Of a stretch of 64,000 nt of DNA, positions 16,701 through 29,483 are shown piece after piece. Under the pieces are notes generated by a model. The model was not told the DNA's origin. It saw nothing but the letters and a program-made list of their open reading frames with translations, and did no database searches. A program made the position numbers and the translations under genes. Each line of letters starts with the position of its first letter. The first letter of the stretch is position 1. The stretch lies in assembly GCA_020284085.1 (NCBI GenBank), contig JACEVL010000147.1, forward strand, positions 186,001 to 250,000, written 5' to 3'. This DNA comes from Aporrectodea caliginosa (Eukaryota > Annelida > Clitellata > Crassiclitellata > Lumbricidae).

Positions 16701-19700
16701 ATACACAGTAAAAAATGACAAATTTGAACTTTTATTCTCAAATTGTGTAGCCTTTAGGCAGCGGGCCACAAAAACTTTGTTAGTGGGCCAGAAATGGCTG
16801 GTGGGCCAGACTTTGACACCACTGAGTTAAAGCATACTCTGGCTTTTTATGTGATTTTCTTATGGCCAGTACTGGCAGTGTTCTTCTGTCACATACATAC
16901 TGGTACACCACATCTTTATCACATCTTTTGAGAACAGATACATAGCCATGTTTCAGGGCCTTGAAGAAGTTCTTAATAGTACTGTATAAATGTTCCAGTA
17001 TTCAGCTCTGGATCAGAATCCATTAGTTGAGCTTTGCTAATGTTCTGGAGCCATCACTGGTGATTTTTTAGTTATCTGAGCTTGCTGACTGACTGTTGAA
17101 TGATCTGTTCTTAGTGACATTTAAAGTAAGTAAGTATATTCTTTATTGAACCAGTTGCAATCCGCATTCCAGTGTACATACATCATATATAATAAACAAC
17201 CAATAGTCAATATGAATAAAGCATTCTAACTATAAAAGTTTTTTTCATATTATGGTTAGCTAAAGGTAAAACACGGTCATGTGACCGGGGTCGAAGGGAA
17301 TAGGCCAACAGATTTTTTGGAGGGAGAAACCTATGAAGAACACGGCCCGGGTTTCCCAGGACCGCCGAAAACAAGCAGGTGTCGGCTTTAAGGCTTAGTT
17401 GTTCAAAGGTTGGGCTATCACTTGGGAGGTATCGCTGACGGATCAATCTGTTCATTACAGACTGGAGTATTTAGCATTGTATTATACTAGCATAGACTGC
17501 ACTTCTGATTAGTTTCTCTTGAACCAGTACTAGATAAATTTATAACTACTGTGCAATTACAATTACACACTTAAAAATGTATTTGCCAAAAGTTGAAAGG
17601 ACGTACAATTTCTTTGTTAGCTGCTGAACCGGGAAGCCTCTGGCAGCAGAAGAAGCCAGATATCAAGACCAGTGGAAACACTGAGGCTGAACATGGCCCC
17701 AATTTCATTCCCGACAATGGCGATGTTACCGAAATTATCGGTGTTGCACCGCTTGGCAAGCCAGTCGAGTTCAGACCTTTGGCGAGTCAAGCAGAAGCAC
17801 CATGCGCAAAGAATGACACTGCTGACTCCGAAATCTTTACAAAAGGAGCGGAGACTCTTATCCGACCTAGTACCCTGATCGGCAAAGATCGACGTGTCTC
17901 TGAGAGTAGCATTGCTGATACCGGTTACCCAAAAGTGAGCAGCGCCAGTGAAGAGAATCTTCTGGGTGTTAAGTACAGACTTACTGATGTCACAGATGTC
18001 AAGGTGTTGGCCAAAATGCAAGAAGAAAGTAAGATATACTTGTTTACTGAAGAATTTCAACTAAATATCAGTTAAAGTGTGTAAAATATTCTACTTTGTA
18101 TGAAATGATGGAAAGCTTAAATACAAGAATGAGAAGTAAATATGTAGCATGCTGCATGTGCCCTATTGATATATCTACCTGTTGTACTGTTTACTATGTT
18201 GAGTGTCTGCATTTAAGTTTGTATTGCGTTCACTGTTCACTTAATTTTGTTTTTAGGGAGCAACCGGAAATCGCTTCGGCCATTTGCCCCGGCCGGATAT
18301 CGGGTTTTTCGGAACTATTCGCCTCGGCAAATAATACCCACGCAAATACCTACAATTTTTGGAATTCGATCAATCTCAAGATTATAGTTACAATTTACAA
18401 ATAAATTATACAACTGAACTAAATTTCTGCAACAATTTAAGTATTTAACCTAAAATCGCTATTTAGCGCTGAGATTCAATTTTTTTATTGACAAAAAGTC
18501 ACAAAATACACTAATAGAGACTTGCAGTCGCTGTCGTATTTGTATATATATCTAATTGGTTCATTATTACAGGTAAAAAAAATAATGTTTATGCTGATCT
18601 TTTTTTTACATGTAAAACGGTACTCGGTTCGTACCCGGATCCGGCAAATAGTACATCCAAATACTCGGATTTGCTACCCGGTAGAAAATGTCTACCCGGT
18701 TGTTCCCTATTTGTTTTCCTAATTATTGTTTCTTTACCACAATTATATTTAACTTTGTATGTAAAGCGCTGAGCGTTTACTTGTATTTAGTAAACAACAC
18801 ACTTACTTACTTGCTTACTGCCAATAATGTGCCTCTTCAAGTATACAAAGACTTCTGTTCTAATTGATTTACCTTAATGGAAATAACTTCCGTCTCTTTG
18901 AAAATGCCTTTGTGAAAATATTTCCTTGTGCTGTAGAAAGCCTTCTTCCTGTGTGGAACTGCCCTTCCTTCTAAGTGGATATCTTCTTCCTGTGATATCT
19001 TTCTTATGTATATAAATTCCTTCCTTCTCTGTGGAATGAATGTCTTCTTCATCTAATGAAATGGCTTTTTCCTGTATGGAAATGTCTATCTGCTGTATTG
19101 AACTAATCTTCGTGTCTTTGCATGCTTCTGATTGCTAGTCCTTTTCGGATTACTACAAGCACCTATGAAAGGCTCATGTATTGTTGTTTTGTGAATGTTT
19201 GAAGCAATAACGTGATTGAAAACTTTGCTTGCGGACAGCTCAGGAACATCACTTGATTGGTTTTAGTTGCTTTTGTTACATTGTTGTTTTTGCATTCATA
19301 AAATTGTTGTGTCATGTGTTTTCATTTTGAATTTTGAAAAATGTTTTCAGGTCTTAGAATGAGTTACAACTCACCTCTTGCATCTAAGAAAGGTGAGAAA
19401 TTTTTATATTTGTGCAGATCTTAGGGTGTATTGGCCAAATAGTTTGATTCAGAATGACTTGCTGACTGAATTACAAGAATGCATTATTTTGCAAAAACAG
19501 TTTCATTCTTAAATTTGCTTTTATTGTATTGGTGCCTAATTGTCAGTTGTCAGCTGCCATCATCAGATATTGTTTGTAATTTATTTTGACAGCATTGTCC
19601 AAAAGTTTGAATCGTTCGTCTGGAAGATTGGTTGATTCGTGTGATTCATTACTGTCTGATGGTGGTGAGTTCTTATCTATTTGTTCACAACTGTCAAGTA

Positions 19701-22700
19701 CTAGACTTTAATCAGTGTCAATCTTTAAAAAGTATCATCTTTCATAGCACCTTTCAAGCATGTTTCTCATAGGTCTGATGAGGTTCAACTAGACACCAAC
19801 CAAATCAAACTCCAATATCCTTTCACAAGTGTGAGTGGCTCTAAATTTGTATGGAATTGGCTTCCAGTAGCTGGCTGTTTCTTCTTTTATGCCCTTGAAT
19901 AACTTTATTCTAAATTTTTAGGGTTAAAAAGTCCTTTTGTAACATAATGCTAAATGAATTCTGCACCATGCTTCACAATATTATATAGATTGTTTCATGA
20001 AGCATAAGCCTAACTCATTTCATTTTTAAAACATTCGTAAGTTTATTTTTGTAAAAGCTGATGGTAGTGCTGTAATTATTGATAGGATTTTCAAAAGGAT
20101 TACACCAATCAACTGGAGCTCTGATAGAAACCGTGGACTATTCAGCAGACACCAAAACAAGAAGATCTAGTCCACAAAAACAGATGAGTAAGTTTACATT
20201 TGTCATTCAGGGTTTTCTCTTTTTAATACTGGATAAGGACAATTAGAATGATTAGTTGTCAACTTCTAGGTTAAGGTGAAGTGAATGGGCAAGTGTGGTA
20301 CAAAGGAGTCATCACAACATGAGACTTTTATTTGATGATGCCTTCCTTAATGCTGAATATCAGGGTTTTCGTATCCTTCTCCATAACTCTAGTCCAAGTG
20401 GTTCTAGGTTAAGCTTTAGGTCTTCTCCAGTCCTTCGGGGGCATGCTCCTCCGGGTCCACAGGACTCTCTGGTGATTCTTGTCTTCTGGTGCCCATGTGT
20501 TGTCTCCAAAAAAGATGCTGTCTGCAACAGTACCAGAGGCTGGTACTTTAAAAAGTATCTCAGAGGCTGGTACTGTTGCCGTTCTCCTCCCGATTGCCAT
20601 GTTACTGATGTTGTTCATGTAAGGAAGTTTCTCGATCCTCCTGAGGCACCACATGTTAAAGCCGTCCAGCTTCTATATAAGGCTTCTGTGGTTGTTAAGT
20701 CTCACAATTGTAGACTACCTACAACACATAAAACTTATAGAGCTACAGCTTCACATACCACTCAATTGTGCAGCACCAAATGCTTTATCTGAGGAGACCA
20801 TGTGGGATCCAGTGATTCAGCATTTGATTTCCTCTTCGCTGGATCCATTTAACCCTTTACCAACGAGAGTGTACTAAGAGCTGCTGGGAAAATAATCCTT
20901 TTTGTCATTAAAGGATTAATCTAGTGACATCTATGGGGTCATTTTCATAATGCACAAGGCATTGATTGATATTCACTTTAAGTGAAATTGTTGATGAGAA
21001 TCATAATCCACGGGAGAAGTATGGTTGAAATCCACTTGGATCCACTTTGTACTGTCGAGGTATGTGAATGCATCCACTAACTCCAGCATATCACGCAGCC
21101 ATTGAAAGTACCTGGATAGAGCGACAGCCCATGATGGCCTGGATCATGGTTTTGTCACAGGTAATATCTAGGCCTTAGCGTTGCTGATCATAACTGGTGT
21201 TTCCAAAGTTCAAATGCTACAACTTCATGTAAAATGTTATTCTATTGTCAACCCGTATAACATAACAAATAGAATGTGCATGTGATGGTAAAATGAATTC
21301 ATGAAACTCGCTTCTGTGTTGTTTGCAGATGAGAATCGGAGTGTAAGTAAATCGGCAACTAGTTTAGCCGTGCCAGCTTCACGTGCTGCTCCACGCTCGG
21401 GTTTACCTAAAGCCCAAGTAGCATCAAACAGCTTACCTGGTACGCCCTATGGCAGTAACCAAGAACTAAGCAAGGCAAAGCTGTGTAAGTCTAAGTTCTA
21501 GTTTTTTCACTGTCTTGAGTGTTTCCATATGTGTGCATTGTGCAAATATTATGAAAGACATTTACCAGTGTTTGTGTTTCTGCAATTCATAATATTAGCT
21601 CACCAGTACCTTTTAATTAATGTTTTTAAGAAAAGTGGATTTTCTGACTGAAGGTAGTATGTCTGATAATCTGGAATGAATTTCATTTTTTAGCAACGAC
21701 ATCAAATGTGGTTCCACACAGACAGAGCATGCCAAACCTCAATCGGAATTTGAAATTCAGCGTCCTCAAGTCACATCCAAGTGACTCGCGTTTGGCTGCA
21801 ACAGGGAAAAAGCCTCTTTCTCTGCTTAGACAGTCGACCCCTTCCTCCTCTGCATCTCCAGCGCCCCCGGGGCGCGGCACTCGACCCACGGCACCTGTCA
21901 GAGCTACTGCAAATGTCATGCAGAGGTCTGGTGCAAGAAGCACAAATGCTATCAACAGCAGTGCTGTGGCACCAACTTCTCTGCCCTTGAAGAACCGACC
22001 AACGACTTTGTCAAGTACTGAAGTGAGAGCAACGCGTGTGACAACATCTGGGAGTGGCAGAACAACGCCTGGTGCAACAACTCCGACATCAAAGGGAAAG
22101 CCTTTGGTTATAAGTGCAAAGAAGACAAATGTTACGACCCCTCCACGGAATAGTGGCATACCTAAACCTGGCTCTCTGACAAAATTGTCTATACCTCAAA
22201 AGTAAGTGTTGTCTTCTGCTTTCATATTCATGCATTACTTGTTTTGTAAGTTAGAAATCTAATGAGTATAGTGAAGCAGTTTTTTTGCTGTTTTAAATTA
22301 TGTGTTTGAAAATTCAGATTTTTTAAAAATAGTTAAGATCTAAAAGAGTAACTTGACTTGCTGCTGATCAGTGCAGATGTAATTGCATGAAATGCTGAAT
22401 CTTGTGAGTTCTAGTATGGCTTGTTCACAAACAACCTTTCTGGTAATGTCTTCTATATGAAAACTATCATAAAAAATCTTTTCTGACATACTTACAATTG
22501 ACTAAATTCACGTCATAGGCTAGTTACTTCAACAAGATTTTCTAACATCGTAAGAACTGTTGCCAGATTTCGATTTCCTTGTTGATCTCAGACCAGCTGT
22601 TTTCTGTTTTCACTATTTTATTGATCTGGATGACATGTGTTTGTCTAGCCTACAAAAAAAATCATCTTTAAGTTAATAATTTTGCTTGGGCTTAGTTTAT

Positions 22701-22902
22701 CAACATGAAGTTTCAACACTGCTATGATCTAGTGATGTATGATTAACCACTGAGGCTAATTTATTTATTTTTATGTTGCTGTCTAAAAAGTCCCACTTCT
22801 GATTAGAATGGCTTTCAATTTTACAGGACAAATGTGCGAACCGGTCAGTCGACATCGGCCCCTACAAACGATGACGATGATTGGAAAGAAGGCTGCTTCT
22901 GA
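13717..22902 (+). CDS. SLAIN2: SLAIN motif-containing protein (SLAIN1/2-like), complete
   Basis: SLAIN proteins are cytoplasmic microtubule plus-end factors that bind CLIP-170, EB proteins and ch-TOG to promote microtubule growth. Nine exons: 13717-14132, 16215-16363, 17621-18028, 19351-19392, 19593-19664, 20086-20187, 21329-21484, 21694-22201 and 22827-22902. All use GT-AG and the phases agree, giving 642 codons plus stop; vertebrate SLAIN2 is about 580. An N-terminal coiled coil (EIKKLQELVKKLELQNQ, residues 18-34) is followed by the SLAIN block around residues 137-190 (SWLYKSPRQTPGTE, then WVREEFDQ). RLTDVTDVKVLAKMQEES lies near residues 308-325. A Ser/Thr/Pro-rich basic region contains HRQSMPNLNRN, and the chain ends DDDDWKEGCF, matching the family's acidic-Trp-Lys-x-Gly-Cys-aromatic terminus. 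The start is the first ATG ahead of the coiled coil. Whether it is pro-orthologous to both vertebrate paralogues cannot be told here. Confidence 0.95.
14255..14350 (-). repeat. retrotransposon 3' end, minus strand
   Basis: Reads on the minus strand as AAACTG-like coding remnant, GGAGCGCTCCTGAGTAC, GTTATATAAAT and a GAATGAATG tail. It is the same family as 35605-35720 (shared TTATATAGCG/ACACCCCTTCA, CTCAGGAGCGCTC, AAGAGAACAGT on the plus strand). In SLAIN intron 1. Confidence 0.55.
16418..16824. mobile_element. 407-bp hAT-type MITE with perfect 8-bp target duplication
   Basis: It begins CAGTGGTGTCAAAGC and ends with the near-complement GACTTTGACACCACTG. AGTTAAAG flanks both ends (16410-16417 and 16825-16832). 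CAGTG termini plus an 8-bp duplication are the hAT hallmarks. The interior repeats GGGCCAG segments and has no coding capacity. It sits in SLAIN intron 2, 55 bp after the exon 2 donor. Confidence 0.85.
17124..17460 (-). repeat. probable minus-strand retrotransposon 3' end with (TAAG)n tail
   Basis: AAGTAAGTAAGTATATTCTTTATTGAA is the complement of the pattern at about 54957-54990 (TCAATAAAGG, then repeated ACTT). The element body would extend rightwards. The inner boundary is uncertain. Confidence 0.4.
17465..17575 (+). repeat. CR1/L2-like 3' tail fragment
   Basis: CTTCTGATTAGTTTCTCTTGAA followed by TAAATTTATAA and an ATTACAATTACA tail resembles copy A at 1280-1340. Directly upstream of SLAIN exon 3. 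Confidence 0.4.
18255..18708. mobile_element. 454-bp MITE with AGGGAGCAACCGG termini
   Basis: It begins AGGGAGCAACCGG and ends CCGGTTGTTCCCT. Subterminal GC-rich motifs (CCGGCCGGATATCGGG, and CCCGGATCCGGC on the right) surround an AT-rich centre. T-rich sequence on both sides obscures the target duplication. SLAIN intron 3. Confidence 0.6.
18745..18812 (+). repeat. short 3' tail with ACTTACTTACTTGCTTAC
   Basis: AAAGCGCTGAGCG followed by TTTACTTG and an ACTT tandem looks like the tail of a non-LTR element or SINE. No body remains. Confidence 0.35.
19801..19910. repeat. dispersed repeat, inverted copy of 3065-3175
   Basis: Contains CTCTAAATTTGTATGGAATT and TGCCCTTGAATAACTT, the complement of the copy in the Smad intron. 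In SLAIN intron 5. Confidence 0.65.
20270..20800. other. unassigned GC-richer insert with open frames on both strands
   Basis: A 165-codon open frame on the plus strand (20295-20792) overlaps an 81-codon one on the minus strand. It contains a near-duplication (CAGAGGCTGGTACT at about 20534 and 20571). No domain is recognised. Lying inside SLAIN intron 6, it is more likely part of an old mobile element than an exon, because the flanking SLAIN exons already join in phase. Confidence 0.3.
20849..20919. repeat. TTAACCCTTT-type 70-bp palindrome, copy 2
   Basis: Starts TTAACCCTTTACCAACGA and ends GTCATTAAAGGATTAA. In SLAIN intron 6. Confidence 0.6.
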
Positions 22903-22939
22903 GTTTCTTGTGGGCAGGGATTTTCCACTGGTAATTTTT

Positions 22940-22945
22940 AATAAA
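22940..22945 (+). terminator. candidate SLAIN poly(A) signal
   Basis: AATAAA 38 bp after the SLAIN stop. Close, but the only clear hexamer in the first several hundred bases. Confidence 0.4.
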
Positions 22946-23519
22946 AGTCATAATCTAACGTAAACAAATATCATAAACGTATTGTTATTTCCTGTTGCAA
23001 ACTGTGTGACCCTGTTTAAGCTGTTAAGAAATGATTAAAATCAAGATAAATATCATTACTTTTATCAGTTATGCTTAAAATGTCGATGCAGTTTTTCTAC
23101 TTTGTGTACGTGGTTCAGGGGTTATAACAGTCGAGGCATAAAGCATGATTTATATTATGTAGGAGATATTCTGTGCACAGCATGACAGCAATGTTATAAT
23201 CATCGTAACTGTGTTTATAATCATAGTTGGCTTATCTACTGCTTATTGTGTCTCTCACACTGCTAGGCATTATTGGTTTTAATTTCAATCTTTTAAGTTG
23301 GTTCATTCATATCATGTTTTACTTTTGCCTGTTGTTTCTATTTATCAGCTATGCTACCTTGGGACTGTCGGTGAAAGCTGTGCATTTAATGGCTTAGTTT
23401 TGTTATTCTGCTTCCCAGCATTATGTGAATCATTATTGCATTTCCATCTTTGTTGAGCATGTTGTTCTCAGGACTAACCCACTCCACCATACTCACTCTT
23501 TCATGTATCTTAAGTCAGT

Positions 23520-24340
23520 GCTGACCATAGTGAATGGAGGTACAAGCGTGGATGTCATCTAATCGGCTCCTACTCAGCCAAAATGGAATATCTGTGGCTT
23601 GGTACTCGACAGGCTTGGGCTGAAATCATCCCAAAAGAGCTCCTTTTGTCATTTCTGAACTGGTCTCCCAGCACCTTGTCCATGATCTGGGAGTGCTAAT
23701 CGACTGAATAATTGTCCATGGCCGACCATGTGAATTCATTGTGCAAGTCATGACTCTATCAGCTGCATCATATTCAGTCAATACAGCATATCCTATTGTT
23801 TAGCGCAGCAAAGACCCTACTACATTTTTTTCCTGACACTCCTGGATTACTGCAATTCCATCCTCCCAAGCTTGCCAAAATTCCAAATTCATCAGCTCCT
23901 ATTCATTCTGAAGTGTGCTGCTCATCTAGTGGCCAGTATACCCAAATTCTCTCATATGTTAGAATACATGAGATACGCTGCACTGATTATCTATTTAGGG
24001 AAGAATAAAATTCAAGATCCTGCTCCTGGGTCAGTTGTCATTGGTCGGTTCTGCCTCAACATATATACAAGAGTTGTTTGTGCTGCTTGGTGCTCAGTCA
24101 GTACATCAGTCGCTTTGCTTGGCTGCCTGGGGAGATCTGCAGGTTTCACGCTTCTATATATCAACACGAGAACATCTCTCACTGTCCTGTGTATATGTCC
24201 CTCCATTTTGGAACAGTCTTCCTGTGAACATTCTCACTATTCCTGTTAACTCGGCCCTATGAACAACGGTCTTTTTGTAAGACGCAGCTGTTTAAATCTC
24301 TTACACAGCCATGCGCACATTGCTTTTCTTCAATGCACTC
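23520..24340 (+). pseudogene. CR1/L2-like reverse transcriptase C-terminal half, decayed
   Basis: With several frame shifts the plus strand reads EVLWLGTRQAWAEIIPK, HDLGVLID, MADHVNSLCKS, then AAKTLLHFF, LDYCNSILPSLPKFQIHQLL, AAHLVASIPKFSHMLEYMR, TYIQELFVLL and FWNSLPVNILTIP. The order and wording parallel the intact thumb/C-terminal region of the element at 55000-56255 ([43 protein letters not shown]). It is an old copy with numerous lesions. Confidence 0.75.
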
Positions 24341-24837
24341 TAACTGCCCAGTTACATACATATATACACCAACCCACTCCAACCTTCTTGCCTTGACTGA
24401 AAAGTCAATACTTAGCTTAAATGTATCTTTCAAGTGTTTGTGGAAGCTGTGCTAGTAAAGATATTTATGATAATATTACATTTGATATTCTTGGCACTGG
24501 CTTATTGTCAGCTTTATCCTCAGCAGGTTTATTAATAGGATTGCACTGTATTTTTTATATTGCAAAAAGTGACAGGATTGTGGATATTAGATCATTTGCT
24601 ACAAGTGTTTCCTTTTTTACTCCATATGCATTTCTTGCAGCTCTAAATGAGCATATCATATAAATGTGGAAAAGGACAATGAAATCATGATTACTGCAAC
24701 TGTTCCATGATTCTGTGGTCTTGAATGCATGCTCAACTATCTGAAATAGGAAACATTTGCTGAATGTACTTCTATGGATTGTGTAGCTATTCTGGAATTG
24801 TGGGTTTATTGCAGCTAATAATTATTCGGCCTAAGAT

Positions 24838-24878
24838 GCATATTTCTTAATTTATCAGTATATATATATATTATAAAG

Positions 24879-24918
<40 letters not shown>

Positions 24919-24920
24919 GT
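24838..24920. repeat. (TA)n microsatellite
   Basis: Two TA runs separated by AAAG and similar short interruptions. Confidence 0.9.
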
Positions 24921-27519
24921 AAAATAATTATAGACTCAGTTTGGTGATTGGAGTCAGTAGAAAGCTTCAGTAAATTTAAAGTCTTGTTTGGAACCATGTG
25001 ACCAGTTTGTTTTTTGCTTTTCGTTGATGTATTATGTCAGCAAGACTGATTTGCTAAAAAATTATTTCATTATTTGTACTTATCAAAACAGAGCCTTCCA
25101 GCAGCTGTATCAGCTAACTCTATCACTTGGTTACAAAAAGATGGTTTGGCTCAAGAAATTAATTACTCTTGCTTATATATTTCTATGTGCCAACAAATTG
25201 TCAATAATTACAAGCATAACTGTGTTGCTGACATTACATGGCTGTCTTAAAATCACTAATTCCTTATAACTCAGTGAATATGTGTGGAGTGTCACAGGTG
25301 TCCATTGTTGAGGACATCTGTAATCCTTGTTGCAACTGTATCTTAGGGTGTTATACTTTTGCAATATCTGTGAATTATGAATAGGCAGGACCCTTCCTTC
25401 ATCTCATTTGCTAACTTATCTTTTTGAAGACTTTTTCGAGCTACCCATGCTTTTGAGGTGAATTCATAAATAAATTAGCACAATATAAATATCTGATTAA
25501 TAATAATGCATGTTTTTATTCTTTGCCAGATGCTTTGACTTTACCATTTCTTAACTTTTCATACACCCGTAACTGTGTGCCACTTTGAATATGGTGTGCC
25601 TGCCGATTCTGCATTGACTGGTCAGGTCTTTCGTGTGAAGGTCCCCATGCTTTGCCAGTGCTTTGTCATGGAGATGTTCTGCATCTTTAATGCTGCTTAT
25701 GTGAATGCAATGCAAACCAGCAACTCTCAGTCATTGTGATTCTACTTGCCTTTGCATGCTCATTACTTGATCATGTACAAGCTGGATACTCACTTTGCAG
25801 TTCAGAAACATGCAATCACTTTGTGTGTTATGTACATCTGACTGCAGTGTTTTCTGGGGTTCTTAAAATGGAAATATAATCTTGGCCTATTGATTTTCTG
25901 GGACCTTAGACTTTTATTAGGTCACCAATCACACTGTTACAGAAAGCGTGAGGATGCTTTTCAGGTGTCGACCTTAATTGTCAACCTTTGCATCTTCCTG
26001 TGGCATTGTCTTGGCATTTGAGTCATGTTTAAACAATACTTTTCCCAAATTGATTTTCTTGCACTGTAATAATTTCCATGTCTCTAACATTGCAGTTAAC
26101 AAGAAACTGGACTTCAGCTTCTTTTGTTTTGGTCATTGGTTACAATGAATCAGTTTCTACTGTAAAAAGTTTGATCTTGTAAAGCCATATCAGAATATAT
26201 ATCTCTATTAATGAAAGACTCTTTTATTATTTAATCAGGAATGTGAAATGAGGTTATTGTGTGATAATTTTCATTATCGGTAGTTATATGCTGAATTAAT
26301 TATATTAACATAATATTATTTTATGTACTGGTATATTCAAAAGTTAGTGCTGTTGCCAACTTGCCAAACTGAATCGGATGCTAGTGGCCAAAAGTACAAG
26401 AGTTGCCCCAGGATGTATAATGCAGTCGTAAGTACAGTATAATTAAACAGAACTGATGAACTTATAACACATTGTGCTCTGATGTAACCAGATCGGTTTC
26501 AATCAGACTGGTCCATGCGTGACATAAGCAAGAGTTTCTGGAGACTAAAAGGATCTCCTACAAGAGCACTTCTGCTCTTAAACATAGAAAATGCCTCTTT
26601 GTTGAAAACAAGAATTAGAAATTTGCTTTAAGGGTTATACAAGACTAACATTTACATTTATGGTACTAAGTTTGGAGAAAGCTTTGGAAACAATTACGCA
26701 GGTTAGAGACGACCACATTTGTCAGTACATTTACGGGTAGTGATTTCTCCATAATTCTTTTATTAAAGCACATAAAACTACCTACCATTTATATGGTCAC
26801 AGGAAACAGTCACACTGTGATTTCACAAAGGATGCTGGGATGGATCAACAGAGGAAATGGGGGATTTAGTTAGTTTGATAATTTAGATATTAACATGCAT
26901 GAACACTTTCAATTTCTTGCTTATTGACATGTTTATCTGGTTATTGGATTTCGGTGCACAAGCTCCATGAAATCAGGCAAAATATTATTACCAGTTATGC
27001 AAGTCGAAATGACATCTGCCGGCAGACAGCCTTTTCTGCATTCAGTGTATACCATTGCAATATGCTGCATGTTGACGGAATTTATACGCACATATCATAT
27101 TGTCACAACTCCCAATTTCTGCCTGTTTTGTTTGAGAAGCTTTCTGTATTCAGCATTATTGTTCGACTGTTCTGTGACCACGTAAATTATCACCATGATT
27201 TTATCATTAAAATGCAGTTGGTCAGTATTTGTCCTTCTGTGTAAAAAACTTACGATTACTTTTTTGTTGTTCGATCTACATTTAATATTGTGGTTATGTG
27301 GAAGAGTAAATTGGTCTTTCGTCATTAAGTATAAGCTTATAGGTACTAATGTGTATGCATGAAAGCTAATTATGCAAACAATGAGGAAAGATTTTCTGGT
27401 TTTTGGAAAACTGTTTTCTTGTTTCCACATGAACAAAGCTTTCAACAGCACCTTTGTGAGTTACTTAAAATGCGCTGTATTAAGTGTCCTCATACATACA
27501 TACATACATATATATAATC

Positions 27520-27700
27520 CAGTGCAGCACAGAATTGGAAGTTTACAGCAACTCTTCGCCCTCTGCTCATGTCACTACTGCTGCATCTGACTATATGGTT
27601 TTCTATAGAATCTAAACTCTTTTTCAGCTGTTTGATGGCCACATGTTGAATGCTTGTGAAAGGCTCTAAGTGGCGCTTTATAAATGTCTTGTTGCAGTAC
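27520..27700 (+). repeat. CR1/L2-like retrotransposon 3' end
   Basis: TTTTTCAGCTGTTTGATGGCC, GTTGAATGCTTGTGA and AAGTGGCGCTTTATAAATGT match, in order, the end of the element at 56160-56235 (CAGCTGTTTGATGACCACG, then AAGTGGCGCTTTATAAATGT). The last matching block, 19 of 20 bases shared, shows it is the same family. Confidence 0.75.
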
Positions 27701-28759
27701 AAAACATTGTGAAGGTTTGTGGAACTGTGGCAAATATTACATATCTGTAAGCTCGTATCCTGGTTGGTTGACATGCGAACATCATTTTCTAAAACCTCAT
27801 GTTATTACTACCTTCTGCCTGGTTGGGGCATTTACCATTTTGTCCTGCTTTCTTGAAGCCACTGTTTATGCATAACAATTGAGCAATTACTTTACCTCAT
27901 GTTATCTTGTTTGCAATGTTGTGGGTTAATTTTCACACCAGTCCGCAGATCATTTGACCAAATGGCAGTCGTGTGATTTAATTGGTTCTTTAACATCGCT
28001 GCCAGCATGCACATTAACACTTAGACATGTACAGGTCCCATGTGGGCATGTTGATAGGATTGCCAGTCATCTTAATTCTTGCATTTATTATTTTTGACGA
28101 TGCAGGCCTGTTGGACTTTCTGAATTCCCTTGTTAAGCTTTTTATTGAGAAAATCTGTTGTTTTAAAATTTGTTGTTAAGTTAGATCTCCTTAGTTCACT
28201 AAGGGCATTTGTAAAGGCACATCAGAATGACATTCTTTACAACCACAGAAGACTCAGTTAAGTGCAACACTATTGATCTTCAACTGTGGAAGACACTTGC
28301 TTGCGTCTGCTTCGGTAACTGGTGACTAGAATTTTAAGTCTGGTTGTATTTTTAAACTCAAATGATGGCATTCTGTGACCTTGCTTTTAAACTTTTAGTG
28401 GTACTGAACATGATTCTATGCTAGCTTTATGGTGGAAAAGTATATTTACGTTTAAGTTATGAACATGTTTTCATTTGATGTGATGTCGATAATGTGAAAC
28501 TTTTTTGTATATATGAAACACTTTCATGATCCTGTCTTGCTGTATTGAAAGAACTTAATTCTGGAAGCAAGTTTTGAAATTATTCTGACATTCCACAGTG
28601 CAGTATGTGATTCAACTTAATGACGTTTCTACAGACAGATGGCTAAGCTCATCTTATTCAGAAGAGAAAGTTTCGGGACCATCCATTTACATGTAGGCTA
28701 GTATGTACATGGAGGGGAATTAACCTCCTTAGCGTTTCATTTTCTCCCAGAAAAACGAG

Positions 28760-29061
28760 CCAAAAACATTGCATTGTTTTACGTATGCATGCATATGCAT
28801 GAATATACATGTGTAGGTATATATGTGTATATGCAAACATGCATAGCCATATATGCATATATTTACATATATACATATGTATATATGTACAAATACATGT
28901 ATAAATTTATATATATATATATATGTATGTATTTATGTATGTATGTATGTATGTATATATATGTATAGATATATATGTACATATACATCTATGTGTGTAA
29001 ATATATACATGTGTAGGTATAATTATATATAATTATGTATATATATATGTATTTATATATG

Positions 29062-29093
<32 letters not shown>

Positions 29094-29451
29094 TGTATGT
29101 ATATATATATATATGTACATATACATCTATGTGTGTAAATATATACATGTGTAGGTATAATTATGTATAATTATGTAGGTATATATGTATTTATATATGT
29201 ATATGTATGTATGTATGTATGTATATATATGTATATATATATGTACATATACATCTATGTGTGTAAATATATACATGTGTAGGTATAATTATATATAATT
29301 ATGTATATATATATATATGTATTTATATATGTATATGTATGTATGTATGTATATATATATATATATGTACATATACATCTATGTGTGTAAATATATACAT
29401 GTGTAGGTATAATTATATATAATTATGTAGGTATATATGTATTTATATATG

Positions 29452-29483
<32 letters not shown>

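Noticed and set aside
20295..20792. 165-codon frame as an extra SLAIN exon
   Set aside because: Flanking SLAIN exons already join in phase, and the translation lacks any SLAIN similarity.
21683..22159. Minus-strand 158-codon open frame opposite SLAIN exon 8
   Set aside because: Low-complexity complement of the Ser/Thr/Pro-rich SLAIN exon; the plus strand has the splice sites and conserved motifs.
24421..24663. 80-codon plus-strand frame with hydrophobic stretches
   Set aside because: Short, AT-driven hydrophobicity, no splice context and no recognised motif.
28774..28968. Tyr/Ile/Met-rich open frame
   Set aside because: Translation of ATGT/TA microsatellite sequence.
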